The position numbers and the translations under genes were made by a program. Positions 53,868 to 63,617 of a DNA stretch of 64,000 nt are shown piece by piece. Position 1 is the first letter of the stretch. Each line of letters opens with the position of its first letter. Under the pieces are notes generated by a model. The model did not search any database. It was not told where the DNA came from and saw nothing but the letters and a program-made list of their open reading frames with translations. The DNA comes from Bradyrhizobium liaoningense (GTDB lineage Bacteria > Pseudomonadota > Alphaproteobacteria > Rhizobiales > Xanthobacteraceae), in assembly GCF_018130785.1 (NCBI RefSeq), contig NZ_JAFCJT010000015.1, forward strand, positions 62,001 through 126,000. The letters run 5' to 3'.

Positions 53868-55046
53868 TCACTTGAACGTCTTGCGCGGATCGAAGGCGTC
53901 GCGCACGGCTTCGCCGATGAAGATCAAGAGTGACAGCATGATCGCGACCGAGAAGAAGCCGGTGAAGCCGAGCCACGGCGCCTGTACGTTCGACTTGCCC
54001 TGCGACAGGAGCTCGCCGAGCGAGGGCGAACCGGGCGGCAGGCCGAAGCCGAGGAAGTCCAGCGCCGTCAGCGTCATCACCGAGGACGACACGATGAACG
54101 GCAGGAAGGTCATGGTCGCGACCATGGCGTTCGGCAAGAGATGCCGGAACATGATCACCGCGTTCGACACGCCGAGCGCGCGCGCCGCCTGGATGTATTC
54201 GAAGTTGCGCCCCCGCAGGAATTCGGCGCGCACGAGACCGACCAGCGAAACCCATGAGAACAGCAGCAGGATCCCGAGCAGCACGAAGAAGCCGGGCACC
54301 AGCACCGACGACAGGATCAGCAGCAGATAGAGCGAGGGGATCGCCGTCCATATCTCGATGAAACGTTGGAATCCAAGATCGATCCAGCCGCCGAAATACC
54401 CCTGGATACCGCCGGCGGCAACGCCGACGACGGAGGAGACGATGGTGAGGCAGAGGCCGAACAGCACCGAGATACGGAAGCCGTAGATCAGCCGCGCCAC
54501 CACATCGCGGCCCTGATCATCGGTACCGAGCCAGTTGTATTCGAGATCGCGGCAGCTCTTCAGGCCCTTCTTCTCGACCACCGGCTTGCACTGCGCCTCC
54601 GTCAACATCCAGGTCGGCGGCGACGGCGCCGGCGTCGGCAGATCGAGATTGTGGGTGTCGTAGGAGTAGCGGATCAGCGGCCAGACGATGCTGCCACCCT
54701 TGTCCTTGATCAACTTCTGCAAATAGGGATCGCGGTAGTCGGCCGCCGTCTCGAAGTCGCCGCCGAAGGTCGTCTCCGAATAGGTGACGAAGGCCGGCCA
54801 ATAGAGATGCCCGTCATATTTTATCATGAACGGCCGGTCGTTGGCGATCAGCTCGGCAAACAGCGACACCACGAACAGGACCAAGAAGATCCAGAACGAC
54901 CAGTAGCCGCGCCGGTTGGCCTTGAAGTTCTCCCAGCGCCGCCTGTTGAGTGGCGATGGCGCGAACGGCTTGCGTGTGGCCGGGACGGCTTCGCCGAGCG
55001 GCGACGTCGTCGTGGTCTCGATCGGGGTTGGGGCGGTCAGCGTCAT
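53868..55046 (-). CDS. yejE: Peptide ABC transporter permease YejE
   Basis: A 392-residue permease (DppC/OppC type) with an N-terminal extension and a large periplasmic loop between the first and second helices (~60-190) characteristic of YejE. Typical motifs are YNWLGTDDQGRDVVARLIYG and the EAA-loop region ARALGVSNAVIMFRHLLPNA. The start ATG overlaps the yejB stop by one base (TGATG at 55048-55044). Confidence 0.92.
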   Translation of the reverse strand: MTLTAPTPIETTTTSPLGEAVPATRKPFAPSPLNRRRWENFKANRRGYWSFWIFLVLFVVSLFAELIANDRPFMIKYDGHLYWPAFVTYSETTFGGDFETAADYRDPYLQKLIKDKGGSIVWPLIRYSYDTHNLDLPTPAPSPPTWMLTEAQCKPVVEKKGLKSCRDLEYNWLGTDDQGRDVVARLIYGFRISVLFGLCLTIVSSVVGVAAGGIQGYFGGWIDLGFQRFIEIWTAIPSLYLLLILSSVLVPGFFVLLGILLLFSWVSLVGLVRAEFLRGRNFEYIQAARALGVSNAVIMFRHLLPNAMVATMTFLPFIVSSSVMTLTALDFLGFGLPPGSPSLGELLSQGKSNVQAPWLGFTGFFSVAIMLSLLIFIGEAVRDAFDPRKTFK

Positions 55047-56155
55047 CAGACCTCCCGTGCCTCGAAGTCGATCCGCGGGTCGATCCACATATAGGTCAGA
55101 TCGGAGACCAGATTGACCACGAGGCCAACGAGCGAAAAGATATAAAGCGTGCCGAACACCACGGGATAGTCGCGGTTGAGCACGCTCTCGAAACTGAGCA
55201 GCCCGAGCCCGTCCAGCGAGAAGATGGTCTCGATCAGGAGCGAGCCGGAGAAGAAGGCGTGGATGAAGGCGCCCGGGAAGCCCGCGATCACGATCAGCAT
55301 CGCGTTGCGGAAGATGTGGCCGTAGAGCACCTGCCCCTCGCTGCAGCCCTTGGCGCGCGCGGTCATGACATACTGCTTGCGGATCTCGTCCAGGAACGAG
55401 TTCTTGGTGAGCAGCGTCATGGTCGCGAATGCGCTCAGGCCCATCGAGAGCAGCGGCAAGGTCAGGTGCCAGAAATAGTCGATGATCTTCCAGTACCAGG
55501 GAAACTGCGACCAGCCGTCCGAGGTCAGGCCACGCAACGGGAACAGATTCAAGAATGAGCCGCCGGCGAACAGGATGATCAGGAGGATTGCGAACAGGAA
55601 GCCCGGGATCGCGAAGCCGATGATGATCACCGCCGAGGTCCAGGTGTCGAAGCGCGTGCCGTCCTTCACTGCCTTGCGGATGCCAAGCGGGATCGAGATC
55701 AGATAGGTGATCAGCGTGAGCCAGATGCCGAGCGAAATCGAAACCGGCAGCTTCTCCTTGATCAACTGGATCACGCTGACGTCGCGAAAATAGCTCTTGC
55801 CGAAATCGAAGCGGGCGAAGTTCCACACCATCAGAGCGAAGCGTTCCGGCGCCGGCTTGTCAAAGCCGAACTGCACCTCCAGCTTCTTGATGAAATCAGG
55901 GTCGAGCCCCTGCGCGCCGCGATATTTCGAGTTGATGGCATCGCCGCCGGCGCCAACCTGCCCGGGCGCGCGCTGCGCGAAATCGTTGCCACCGGAGATG
56001 CGCGAGGTCCCACCGGTGTCGGCGCCCGAGAGCTGCGCGATCACGCGCTCGACCGGACCGCCCGGCGCGAACTGCACGACGACGAAAGACACAAAGAGGA
56101 TCCCGAGCAGGGTCGGGATCATCAGGAGAATGCGACGGGCGATATAGGCGCTCAT
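55046..56155 (-). CDS. yejB: Peptide ABC transporter permease YejB
   Basis: A 369-residue DppB-type permease: MSAYIARRILLMIPTLLGIL, VQFAPGGPVERVIAQLSG, a periplasmic insert typical of YejB (~70-120), then VMTARAKGCSEGQVLYGHIF with the EAA loop and the ending YMWIDPRIDFEAREV. It starts 2 bases after the stop of the binding-protein gene, giving tight coupling. Confidence 0.92.
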   Translation of the reverse strand: MSAYIARRILLMIPTLLGILFVSFVVVQFAPGGPVERVIAQLSGADTGGTSRISGGNDFAQRAPGQVGAGGDAINSKYRGAQGLDPDFIKKLEVQFGFDKPAPERFALMVWNFARFDFGKSYFRDVSVIQLIKEKLPVSISLGIWLTLITYLISIPLGIRKAVKDGTRFDTWTSAVIIIGFAIPGFLFAILLIILFAGGSFLNLFPLRGLTSDGWSQFPWYWKIIDYFWHLTLPLLSMGLSAFATMTLLTKNSFLDEIRKQYVMTARAKGCSEGQVLYGHIFRNAMLIVIAGFPGAFIHAFFSGSLLIETIFSLDGLGLLSFESVLNRDYPVVFGTLYIFSLVGLVVNLVSDLTYMWIDPRIDFEAREV

Positions 56156-56157
56156 GG

Positions 56158-58044
56158 CTATTTCGCCTGCTCGAGCTTGGCCGCCTTGGCGTGGTCGGAC
56201 CACCAGATGTCGGGAGCGCCGACGCCGTTGGCATAACGTGGCAGCTTCTGCGGATGAGCGAATTGGTCCCAATAAGCGAGCCGGTGCGTCTTGTTATACC
56301 ATTGCGGCACCCAATAGCGGCCGGCGCGGAACAGGCGGTCGAAGGCGCGGCAGGCGACGGTCAAATCCTCGCGGTTGTCGGCCGCCATGATCTTCTCGAT
56401 CATGGCATCGATCGCTGGGCTGGCGACGCCCGCAAGGTTGTACGAGCCCTTGGTTGCCGCGACCTGTGAAGAGAAAAATGCGCGCATGGCGTCGCCCGGG
56501 GTCGCCGACATGCTGAAGCGCTGGATCGTCACGTCGAAGTCGAAATCTTCCTGCCGCGCCTTGTGTTGCACGGCATCAACGAGGCGCACGCTCGCTTCGA
56601 TGCCGAGCGTCGCAAGATTCTTGATGTAGGGCGCATGGTGCGGCTGGAACGAAGGCTCGTCCAACAGGAACTCGATCCTGAAGACGTCGCCATTCGGCAG
56701 CACCCGTTTGCCGTCCTTGATCGGCACGCCAGCCTCGTTCAGCAGCTGCTGGGCCTTGCGCAGCAAGCTGCGATCCTGGCCGGAGCCGTCCGAGACCGGA
56801 GGCGTGAACGGCGCGGCGAACACTTCGTCGGGCACCTGGCCGCGAAACGGCTCCAACAGCTTCAGTTCGTCCGGCGGAGGAGGACCTTCGCTCGCCATCA
56901 GGTCCGAGTTCTGGAACGGCGACACTGTACGGGCATAAGCGCCGTACATGATGGTCTTGTTCGTCCACTCGAAGTCGAAGGCATCGATCAGGGCCTCGCG
57001 CACGCGGGGATCCCTGAACTTGTCGCGCCGCGTGTTGATGAACCAGCCCTGCGCACCGGACGGCGTGTCGTCGGGCACGACCTCCAGCCTGACGCGACCA
57101 TCCTTCGCGGCGGAAAAATCATAGCGTGTCGCCCAGATGCGTGAGGTGAATTCCTCCCGGTAGAGGTAATTCTTGCTGGTGAACCCCTCGAACGCGACAT
57201 CGCGGTCGCGATAGAATTCGTAGCGCACGATATCGAAATTGTAGCTGCCGCGGCAGGGCGGCAGATCGGCGGCCCACCAATCCTTGACGCGCTCGAACTC
57301 AATGTAGCGATTGACCTCGAACTTGCCGACCTTGTACGGCCCCGAGCCGAGCGGAGTCTCCAGAGACGATTCATCGAACGGCCGAGACACGTAGTACGCT
57401 TTCGAGAAGATCGGCAGGCTAGCGACATAGAGCGGCACGTCGCGCGCCCGCCCCTTGGCGAAGGTGACGACGAGCGTCGCGTCGTCGACGGCTTCCGCAC
57501 TGACCATGTCGCGCATCTGCACGACGATCAGCGGATGTCCCTTGGTCTTCAGCGATGTCAGCGAAAACGCTGCATCGTGGGCAGTGAGCTTGCTGCCGTC
57601 ATGGAATTTCGCTTCGGGCCGCATGGTGAAGCGATAGACCAGCCTGTCCGGCGATATCCGCACGGATTTGGCGGCAAGGCCGTACATTCCATCAGGTTCG
57701 TCATTTGCGCGCGCCATCAGCGGCACAAACGTCATGTCCATGCCCTGCGCGCCGTCACCCTTCAGGATGAAGGCGTTGAGCGAGTTGAAGGTCTGGTAGG
57801 ACTGGTTATAGGCGCGCACCGAGGGAATGAGCGAGAACGTGCCGCCCTTCGGCGCATCGACATTCACGTAGTCGAAGTGGTGGAAGTCGGCGGGGTATTT
57901 GAGATCGCCGAACGCCGAGATGCCGTGCGCCTCGGTCCCCGCTTCCGATGCACGAGCGCTGCGCAACAGCGGTGCGCCGAGGGAGGCACCGAGAGTGCTG
58001 CCGACACCAAGGGCCAGCACATGGCGGCGTGACATCTGCGTCAT
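56158..58044 (-). CDS. Extracellular peptide-binding protein, YejA type (copy A)
   Basis: A 628-residue SBP family 5 protein. The N-terminus has a twin-arginine signal (MSRRHVLALGVGSTLGASLG). The mature part has ISAFGDLKYPADFHHFDYVN, then VDAPKGGTFSLIPSVRAYNQ and LVYRFTMRPEAKFHDGSKLT, typical of YejA-like proteins, which are longer than DppA. ATG 58044 is chosen; ATG 58035 is also possible. It lies 14 bases after the stop of a second binding-protein gene and 2 bases before yejB, so all five genes form one operon. Confidence 0.92.
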   Translation of the reverse strand: MTQMSRRHVLALGVGSTLGASLGAPLLRSARASEAGTEAHGISAFGDLKYPADFHHFDYVNVDAPKGGTFSLIPSVRAYNQSYQTFNSLNAFILKGDGAQGMDMTFVPLMARANDEPDGMYGLAAKSVRISPDRLVYRFTMRPEAKFHDGSKLTAHDAAFSLTSLKTKGHPLIVVQMRDMVSAEAVDDATLVVTFAKGRARDVPLYVASLPIFSKAYYVSRPFDESSLETPLGSGPYKVGKFEVNRYIEFERVKDWWAADLPPCRGSYNFDIVRYEFYRDRDVAFEGFTSKNYLYREEFTSRIWATRYDFSAAKDGRVRLEVVPDDTPSGAQGWFINTRRDKFRDPRVREALIDAFDFEWTNKTIMYGAYARTVSPFQNSDLMASEGPPPPDELKLLEPFRGQVPDEVFAAPFTPPVSDGSGQDRSLLRKAQQLLNEAGVPIKDGKRVLPNGDVFRIEFLLDEPSFQPHHAPYIKNLATLGIEASVRLVDAVQHKARQEDFDFDVTIQRFSMSATPGDAMRAFFSSQVAATKGSYNLAGVASPAIDAMIEKIMAADNREDLTVACRAFDRLFRAGRYWVPQWYNKTHRLAYWDQFAHPQKLPRYANGVGAPDIWWSDHAKAAKLEQAK

Positions 58045-58058
58045 GCGGGGGATGTCCT

Positions 58059-59960
58059 TCACGACTTCTTTGCGATCCGTGCCGCCTTGTCTGCGTCGTA
58101 CCACCAGATGAACGGGAAGCCGGACTGACCGTATTTGGGCAATTCCGCCGGTCGGCCGAAGCGATCCCAGCGCGCGGTGCGGACCTTCGAATAGGTCCAT
58201 TGCGGAACGACGTAGTGATTCCACAGCAGTACACGGTCAAGCGCTTTGGTCGCCGCGACGAGATCGTCGCGACCCGTGGCGTAGATCAGCCGCTCGATCA
58301 GCTTGTCGATCGCCGGATTCTTGATGCCGGCAATATTGCGCGAACCAGCGATGTCGGCCGTCTTGGACGACCAGAACTCGCGCTGCTCGTTGCCCGGCGA
58401 CTGCGACTCGCCCCATGAGTTGGTGACGACGTCGAAATCCCAGTCCCTGGTCCTGTTCTCGTATTGAGTCGGGTCGACCGTGCGCACGCTGACCGCGATG
58501 CCGAGCCGTTCCAGAGACGGCTTGTAGAACAGCGTGACCCGCTCGAAGCTTGGATCCTGGTTCAGGAGCTCCAGGGAGAACTGGGCGCCGGTCTTGACGT
58601 CGACCAGCTTGCGGTCGCGCACCTCGTAGCCGGCCTCCTTGAACAGGCGCAACGCCTCGCGCAGATTGTCGCGCACGGCTTCCGGACTGCCGCCGACCGG
58701 ATTGGTGTAGGCCGTCGTGAAGACTTCGGGCGGGACCTGGGCGCGGACGGTCTCGAGGATCTCGAGCTCTTTCCCCTGCGGCAACCCGGTCGCCATGAGC
58801 TCGTCGATGCCATCGAAATAGCTGCTGATGCGCTTGTACTGACCGTAGAAGATCTGCTTGTTCATCTCCTCGAAGTCGAACGCATAGTTGAGCGCACGAC
58901 GCACGCGAGGATCGCTGAACTTGGCGCGGCGCAGGTTCGGCACGAAAGCCTGCATCACACCCGAGCTGCGATTGGCGAACTCCTCGAGGATCACCCGCTT
59001 TTCAGTCACGGCCGGGAAGTCGTAGGCGGTCGCCCAGTTCTTCGCACTGTTCTCGGTGCGCCAGTCCACCTGATCGGCCTTGAAGGCCTCGATCGCCACG
59101 GTGGCATCGCGGAAATACTCGTAGCGCATCTCGTCGAAATTGTTGCGGCCCACATTGACGGCGAAATCGCGCCCCCAATAATCCTTGACGCGCTCCAGCG
59201 CGATCGACCGTCCTGCAACGAATTCCTTGACCTTGTAGGGGCCGGAACCGAGCGGTATTTCGAGCGTGGTGGCGGAGACATCGCGCTTGCGGCCCTGCGC
59301 GTCGGTCCCCTCCCACCAATGCTTCGGCAAAACCGTGAGCTGCCCGACGATCTGCGGCAGTTCTCGGTTGCCCGGTGCGTCGAACACGAACTTCACCTCG
59401 CGCTCGCCGACCTTCTCGGCCTTCACCACATGGCTGTAATACGCCGAGTACATCGGGTGATGCTTCTTGAAGGAATCCAGCGAGAAGATCACGTCGTCCG
59501 CAGTGACCGGCTTGCCGTCATGCCATTTGGCTTGCGGCCGCAAACGATAGGTCACGAAGGAAAAGTCGTCCGGGTGGCTGACGGCTTCGGCCAGCGCGCC
59601 GTATTCGGTCGAGACCTCGTCGAGCGACGGCGTCGTGAGGGATTCGTAGATGAACGCGACGGCACCGGCGACCTGTCCCTTCACCCCGGCCACCACGATA
59701 TTGAAATTATCGAAGGTGCCAACGGCGATCTGGCGCGCAACACCGCCTTTGGGCGCTTCCGGATTGACGTAATCGAAGCGCTTGAAGTCGGCGGGGTACT
59801 TGACCTGCCCGAACAGCGACAGCGCATGGCGCCAGGGCGCCTCACTGGCAGACTGCGCGTGCACGGTGCCGATGACGGAAATGTTGCCCAGGGAACCGAG
59901 GGCGGGGAGCGCTACGGCTGCAGTGCCGGAGAGCAGGAGATCGCGTCGGGTAATGGCCAA
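58059..59960 (-). CDS. Extracellular peptide-binding protein, YejA type (copy B)
   Basis: A 633-residue SBP family 5 protein, paralogous to the next gene. It has a Tat signal, MAITRRDLLLSGTAAVALPA, then LSLFGQVKYPADFKRFDYVN, PEAPKGGVARQIAVGTFDNF and FVTYRLRPQAKWHDGKPVTA. Sequence divergence from copy A is large outside these motifs, so the two probably bind different peptides for the same YejBEF permease (inference). It is the first gene of the operon; the 5' region to cycM contains no clear promoter that I recognise. Confidence 0.92.
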   Translation of the reverse strand: MAITRRDLLLSGTAAVALPALGSLGNISVIGTVHAQSASEAPWRHALSLFGQVKYPADFKRFDYVNPEAPKGGVARQIAVGTFDNFNIVVAGVKGQVAGAVAFIYESLTTPSLDEVSTEYGALAEAVSHPDDFSFVTYRLRPQAKWHDGKPVTADDVIFSLDSFKKHHPMYSAYYSHVVKAEKVGEREVKFVFDAPGNRELPQIVGQLTVLPKHWWEGTDAQGRKRDVSATTLEIPLGSGPYKVKEFVAGRSIALERVKDYWGRDFAVNVGRNNFDEMRYEYFRDATVAIEAFKADQVDWRTENSAKNWATAYDFPAVTEKRVILEEFANRSSGVMQAFVPNLRRAKFSDPRVRRALNYAFDFEEMNKQIFYGQYKRISSYFDGIDELMATGLPQGKELEILETVRAQVPPEVFTTAYTNPVGGSPEAVRDNLREALRLFKEAGYEVRDRKLVDVKTGAQFSLELLNQDPSFERVTLFYKPSLERLGIAVSVRTVDPTQYENRTRDWDFDVVTNSWGESQSPGNEQREFWSSKTADIAGSRNIAGIKNPAIDKLIERLIYATGRDDLVAATKALDRVLLWNHYVVPQWTYSKVRTARWDRFGRPAELPKYGQSGFPFIWWYDADKAARIAKKS

Positions 59961-60121
59961 ATCAACATTCCTCGTCTTGAAGGAGGTTACCCCTTTAAGT
60001 GCTCAATATAGGCGAGGTTTCGACGGAATATGTTGCTTTTTCCTCATGTTGGAAGCCCGGACGGCCTGTCGGATGCGGCCAAACGCCCCGATAAACTCAC
60101 CGCGAGGCCCGGATAAGGAAA

Positions 60122-60145
60122 CGGCCAGGCTTTTCAGCCTGGCCG
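60122..60145 (-). terminator. Hairpin terminator after cycM
   Basis: A perfect 9-bp stem (60122-60130 with 60137-60145) and a 6-base loop, followed on the minus strand by a short T-rich tract. It starts about 28 bases after the cycM stop. Confidence 0.7.
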
Positions 60146-60172
60146 CATATTCCAAGATCGGTTTTTGACGCC

Positions 60173-60727
60173 TTACTTCGAGGCCGTCGGGATCGGCTGA
60201 GGATGCTCTGACAGCGAATTCAGATAGGCGATGACGTCGGCGCGCTCGGAGTCCTTCGGGATGCCGGCGAAGCCCATCGCGGTGCCCGGGATGAAGCCCT
60301 TCGGGTTGGCAATGAACTTGTTGAGGTCGTCGAACGACCAGGTGCCGCCCTTGGCCTTCATGGCAGCCGAGAAGTTGAAGCCGCCACGGCCCTCACCCCT
60401 GGCTTCGCCGACGACGCCATAGAGGTTCGGACCGACGCGATTCGGGCCGCCCTTCTCGAAGGTGTGGCAGGCGCCGCACTTCTTGGCGGCGGCCGCGCCC
60501 TTCTCGACGGACGCGGTCTGGAGCAGCTTTTCGATCGGCTCGGAGGCTGCGGCAGCAGCGCCGCCTTCCTTGCCGTGGCCGGCGTCTTCCTTCACGGCAA
60601 TCTCGAAACCCGGCTTCTCCAGCGGCCTCGGCGTGAACAGCGCCTGGGCGGTGAAGCTCGTCACCAGCATGATGAGACAGGTGCCGAGCACGGCACCGAG
60701 AATCTTATTGAGTTCGAAAGAGTCCAT
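60173..60727 (-). CDS. cycM: Membrane-anchored cytochrome c CycM
   Basis: A 184-residue class I cytochrome c held in the membrane by an uncleaved N-terminal helix (KILGAVLGTCLIMLVTSFTA). After an Ala/Gly-rich linker, the heme site KKCGACHTF appears near residue 84 and the axial Met is likely in PGTAMGFAGI. The length and layout match Bradyrhizobium CycM, which carries electrons from the bc1 complex to the aa3 oxidase. It stands alone on the minus strand, divergent from kdsB. Confidence 0.94.
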   Translation of the reverse strand: MDSFELNKILGAVLGTCLIMLVTSFTAQALFTPRPLEKPGFEIAVKEDAGHGKEGGAAAAASEPIEKLLQTASVEKGAAAAKKCGACHTFEKGGPNRVGPNLYGVVGEARGEGRGGFNFSAAMKAKGGTWSFDDLNKFIANPKGFIPGTAMGFAGIPKDSERADVIAYLNSLSEHPQPIPTASK

Positions 60728-60946
60728 TTCCGGCCAGGCCCCACACCGCAGTAACGAAATAGCGGCCGGGCGGCCGCCAGGACGAGCCTCGGGAGAATCA
60801 AACGTTCCTTGTTGTTTCCCCGAGTTTTGCCATTGAGATATCGGTTTGCCCGGGGTCTGGCAACCCGTATAAGCGACCCGGCTTTAAGCCCGTCCCCACC
60901 CCATTTCTCGACGCGGAAAACGTACCCTTTCCAGGCCCTTGACCCG

Positions 60947-61687
60947 ATGATCGATCCTCGCATCCTGGTGCTGATCCCGGCCCGCATGGCCGCCACCCGC
61001 CTGCCCGGCAAGCCGCTCGCGGACATCGCGGGCCTACCGATGATTGTGCATGTGCTGCGGCGGGCAGAGGCTGCCGGCATCGGCCGGGTCGCGGTCGCAA
61101 CCGATACGGACGAGATCGCGTCCGTCGTGACCGCCCATGGTGGCGAGGCCGTGATGACCCGCCCCGAGCACCCCTCCGGCTCGGACCGCATCCACGAGGC
61201 CATGCAGAAGCTCGATCCCGACGGGAAGGCCGAGATCGTGGTCAATCTCCAGGGCGATTTCCCGACCATCACGATCGACAACATCCGCGAGGTGCTGCCG
61301 CCGCTGCAAGATCCGGCCGTGGACATCGCGACGCTGGCCTCGCAGATCCACACCCAGGAGGAAGACCTCGCGCCGAGCGTCGTGAAGGCGATCGGAACCT
61401 CGCTCGGCGGCCGGCGCATGCGCGCGCTTTATTTCACCCGCGCGACCGCGCCGACCGGCGACGGACCGCGCTACCACCATATCGGCCTCTACGCCTATCG
61501 CCGCGCCGCGCTGGAGCGGTACGTCTCGCTGCCGCCCTCGCCGCTGGAATTGCAGGAGAAGCTCGAGCAGCTCCGGGCGCTTGAGGCCGGGATGCGCATC
61601 GACTTCACCATCGTCGATACCGTGCCCCGCGGGGTCGATACGCCGGCGGACCTCGAGACCGCTCGCAGCATCCTTTCCAAATCCTGA
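60947..61687 (+). CDS. kdsB: 3-deoxy-manno-octulosonate cytidylyltransferase
   Basis: A 246-residue enzyme activating KDO as CMP-KDO for lipopolysaccharide core synthesis. It starts MIDPRILVLIPARMAATRLP and GKPLADIAGLPMIVHV, the nucleotidyltransferase motif, followed by VNLQGDFPTI and HIGLYAYRRAALERYVSLPP. I use ATG 60947, which gives the usual family length; upstream in-frame sequence is not conserved-looking. pheA follows by 21 bases in the same direction. Confidence 0.95.
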   Translation: MIDPRILVLIPARMAATRLPGKPLADIAGLPMIVHVLRRAEAAGIGRVAVATDTDEIASVVTAHGGEAVMTRPEHPSGSDRIHEAMQKLDPDGKAEIVVNLQGDFPTITIDNIREVLPPLQDPAVDIATLASQIHTQEEDLAPSVVKAIGTSLGGRRMRALYFTRATAPTGDGPRYHHIGLYAYRRAALERYVSLPPSPLELQEKLEQLRALEAGMRIDFTIVDTVPRGVDTPADLETARSILSKS

Positions 61688-61708
61688 GCCGCTGTTACAA
61701 GGCCGATC

Positions 61709-62569
61709 ATGAGCAAGCTGAAAATCGCATTCCAGGGCGAATCTGGGGCAAATTCCCACATCGCCATCGTCGAGGCCTATCCCGACGCCGAGCCGATGCC
61801 CTGCGCCACCTTCGAGGACGCGCTGTCGGCGATCTCGTCAGGCGAGGCCGACCTTGGCATGATCCCGATCGAAAATTCGGTCGCGGGCCGCGTCGCTGAC
61901 ATTCATCATCTGCTACCGGCCTCCGGCCTCTTCATCATCGGCGAATGGTTTCTGCCGGTCCGCCATCAGTTGATGGCGGTGAAGGGGACCAAGATCGAAG
62001 ACATCAAGAGCGTTGAGAGCCATGTCCATGCGCTCGGCCAGTGCCGGCGCATCATCCGCAAGCTCGGCATCAAGCCGATCGTGCACGCCGACACCGCCGG
62101 CAGCGCCCGCGACATTTCCGAGCGCAACGACAAGTCCGTCGCCGCGATCGCCTCGCGGCTTGCGGCAAAAATCTACGGCCTCGACATTCTGGCCGAGGAC
62201 ATCGAGGACGAGGCCCACAACACCACGCGCTTCGTGGTGCTGGCACGCGAGCCGAAATGGGCCGCGCAAGGCTCCGGCCCGCTGGTCACGACTTTTGTCT
62301 TCCGGGTGCGCAACTTGCCGGCCGCGCTTTACAAGGCGCTTGGCGGCTTCGCCACCAACGGCGTCAACATGACCAAGCTCGAAAGCTACATGGTCGACGG
62401 CAATTTCTTCGCCACGCAATTTTATGCCGACGTCGACGGCCATCCTGACGACAAGGGCTTGGCGTTCGCGATCGAGGAGCTGAAGTTCTTCTCCCGCGAA
62501 TTCCGCATCGTCGGCGTGTATCCGGGGCATCCCTTCCGCGCGACGTTCAGCGAGACGCAGCAGGATTGA
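61709..62569 (+). CDS. pheA: Prephenate dehydratase
   Basis: A 286-residue monofunctional enzyme converting prephenate to phenylpyruvate in phenylalanine synthesis. The PDT domain shows IAFQGESGANSHIA, IPIENSVAGRV and the catalytic TTRF in AHNTTRFVVLA. A C-terminal ACT domain follows (FATNGVNMTKLESYMVDGNF), which in this group binds phenylalanine for feedback control. The usual ESRP element reads ESYM, as in other alphaproteobacterial enzymes I recall. It is probably co-transcribed with kdsB. Confidence 0.95.
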   Translation: MSKLKIAFQGESGANSHIAIVEAYPDAEPMPCATFEDALSAISSGEADLGMIPIENSVAGRVADIHHLLPASGLFIIGEWFLPVRHQLMAVKGTKIEDIKSVESHVHALGQCRRIIRKLGIKPIVHADTAGSARDISERNDKSVAAIASRLAAKIYGLDILAEDIEDEAHNTTRFVVLAREPKWAAQGSGPLVTTFVFRVRNLPAALYKALGGFATNGVNMTKLESYMVDGNFFATQFYADVDGHPDDKGLAFAIEELKFFSREFRIVGVYPGHPFRATFSETQQD

Positions 62570-62575
62570 TTGGCC

Positions 62576-62597
62576 ACCCTCCCTGGAGGGGGAGGGT
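62576..62597. terminator. Hairpin between convergent pheA and oxidoreductase genes
   Basis: ACCCTCCC (62576-62583) and GGGAGGGT (62590-62597) form an 8-bp stem with a 6-base loop, placed between two stop codons. There is no strong T-run. Confidence 0.55.
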
Positions 62598-62600
62598 AAG

Positions 62601-63617
62601 CTACGCCGCGGCCGCTTTCAGCCCGAATGCCTCTGCCAACAGCGAATACGACTTCTTCCGCGCGTCGTGATCGTAGACCGCCGTGATCACCATCAACTCG
62701 TCCGGCTTGCTCGCATCGATCAGCGGCTGAAGCTTTTTCTGCACCGTCGCCGGATTGCCGACGAACAGCCGCGAACGGTTGCGCGAGATCGAGGTGCGCT
62801 CGGAATCCGTATAGGGATAGGCCAGCGCCTCCTCGACACTCGGCAGCGGCAGATATTGCCCGCGGTCACGGCGCAGGCGGTTGAGATCGAACGAGGTGGC
62901 GAGCTTTTCGGCCTCCTCATCCGTGTCGGCCGCGATGACGGCGACGGCGAGAATCGCGTGCGGGCTCGCGCTCCAGGCCGAGGGCTGGAAACGATTGCGG
63001 TAATGCACCATCGCATCGATCGCGTCATGGGACGCGAAATGATGCGCGAAGGCGAAACCCATGCCGACTTGAGCTGCGAGCTCCGAGGAATAGTCGCTGG
63101 AGCCGAGCAGCCAGATCGGCGGCAGCTTGGTGTCGTCGGGCATCGCGACAACATTGTGATAGGGGTGGCCTGAGGGGAATTCGCGGGTCTCCCACAGGAT
63201 CAGTTCGTGGAGCCGCTCCAGGAAGTCGTCGCCCTCCCGGCGGTCGAGCCGGCTGCGCAGCGCGTAGGCGGTGGCGCCGTCGGTGCCGGGGGCGCGGCCG
63301 AGACCGAGATCGATGCGGCCCGGAAACAGCGCTTCCAGCATCTTGAAGCGCTCGGCCACCACGAGCGGGGCGTGGTTGGGTAGCATCACCCCGCCGGAGC
63401 CGACGCGGATGTGCTTCGTCACCGCTGCGATCTGCCCGATCATTACGTCGGGCGCGGGGCTCGCCACCGAGGCGAGGTTGTGGTGCTCGGCGAGCCAGTA
63501 GCGAACATAGCCGAGACCATCGACATGCCGCGCGAGGTCGATGCTGTTACGCAGCGCCGCGGCGGGTTTTGTACCTGTTGTGACGACGGAGAGGTCGAGG
63601 ACTGAGAGCGGGGTCAT
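62601..63617 (-). CDS. LLM class flavin-dependent oxidoreductase
   Basis: A 338-residue luciferase-like monooxygenase with a TIM-barrel fold that uses reduced flavin: LSVLDLSVVTTGTKPAAALR, YWLAEHHNLASVASPAPDVM, then GSGGVMLPNHAPLVVAERFK and FPGRIDLGLGRAPGTDG. The N-terminal run and length match the MsnO8/YhbW-like group. The substrate is unknown. The gene stands alone on the minus strand at the right end of the coding part of the window. Confidence 0.92.
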   Translation of the reverse strand: MTPLSVLDLSVVTTGTKPAAALRNSIDLARHVDGLGYVRYWLAEHHNLASVASPAPDVMIGQIAAVTKHIRVGSGGVMLPNHAPLVVAERFKMLEALFPGRIDLGLGRAPGTDGATAYALRSRLDRREGDDFLERLHELILWETREFPSGHPYHNVVAMPDDTKLPPIWLLGSSDYSSELAAQVGMGFAFAHHFASHDAIDAMVHYRNRFQPSAWSASPHAILAVAVIAADTDEEAEKLATSFDLNRLRRDRGQYLPLPSVEEALAYPYTDSERTSISRNRSRLFVGNPATVQKKLQPLIDASKPDELMVITAVYDHDARKKSYSLLAEAFGLKAAAA

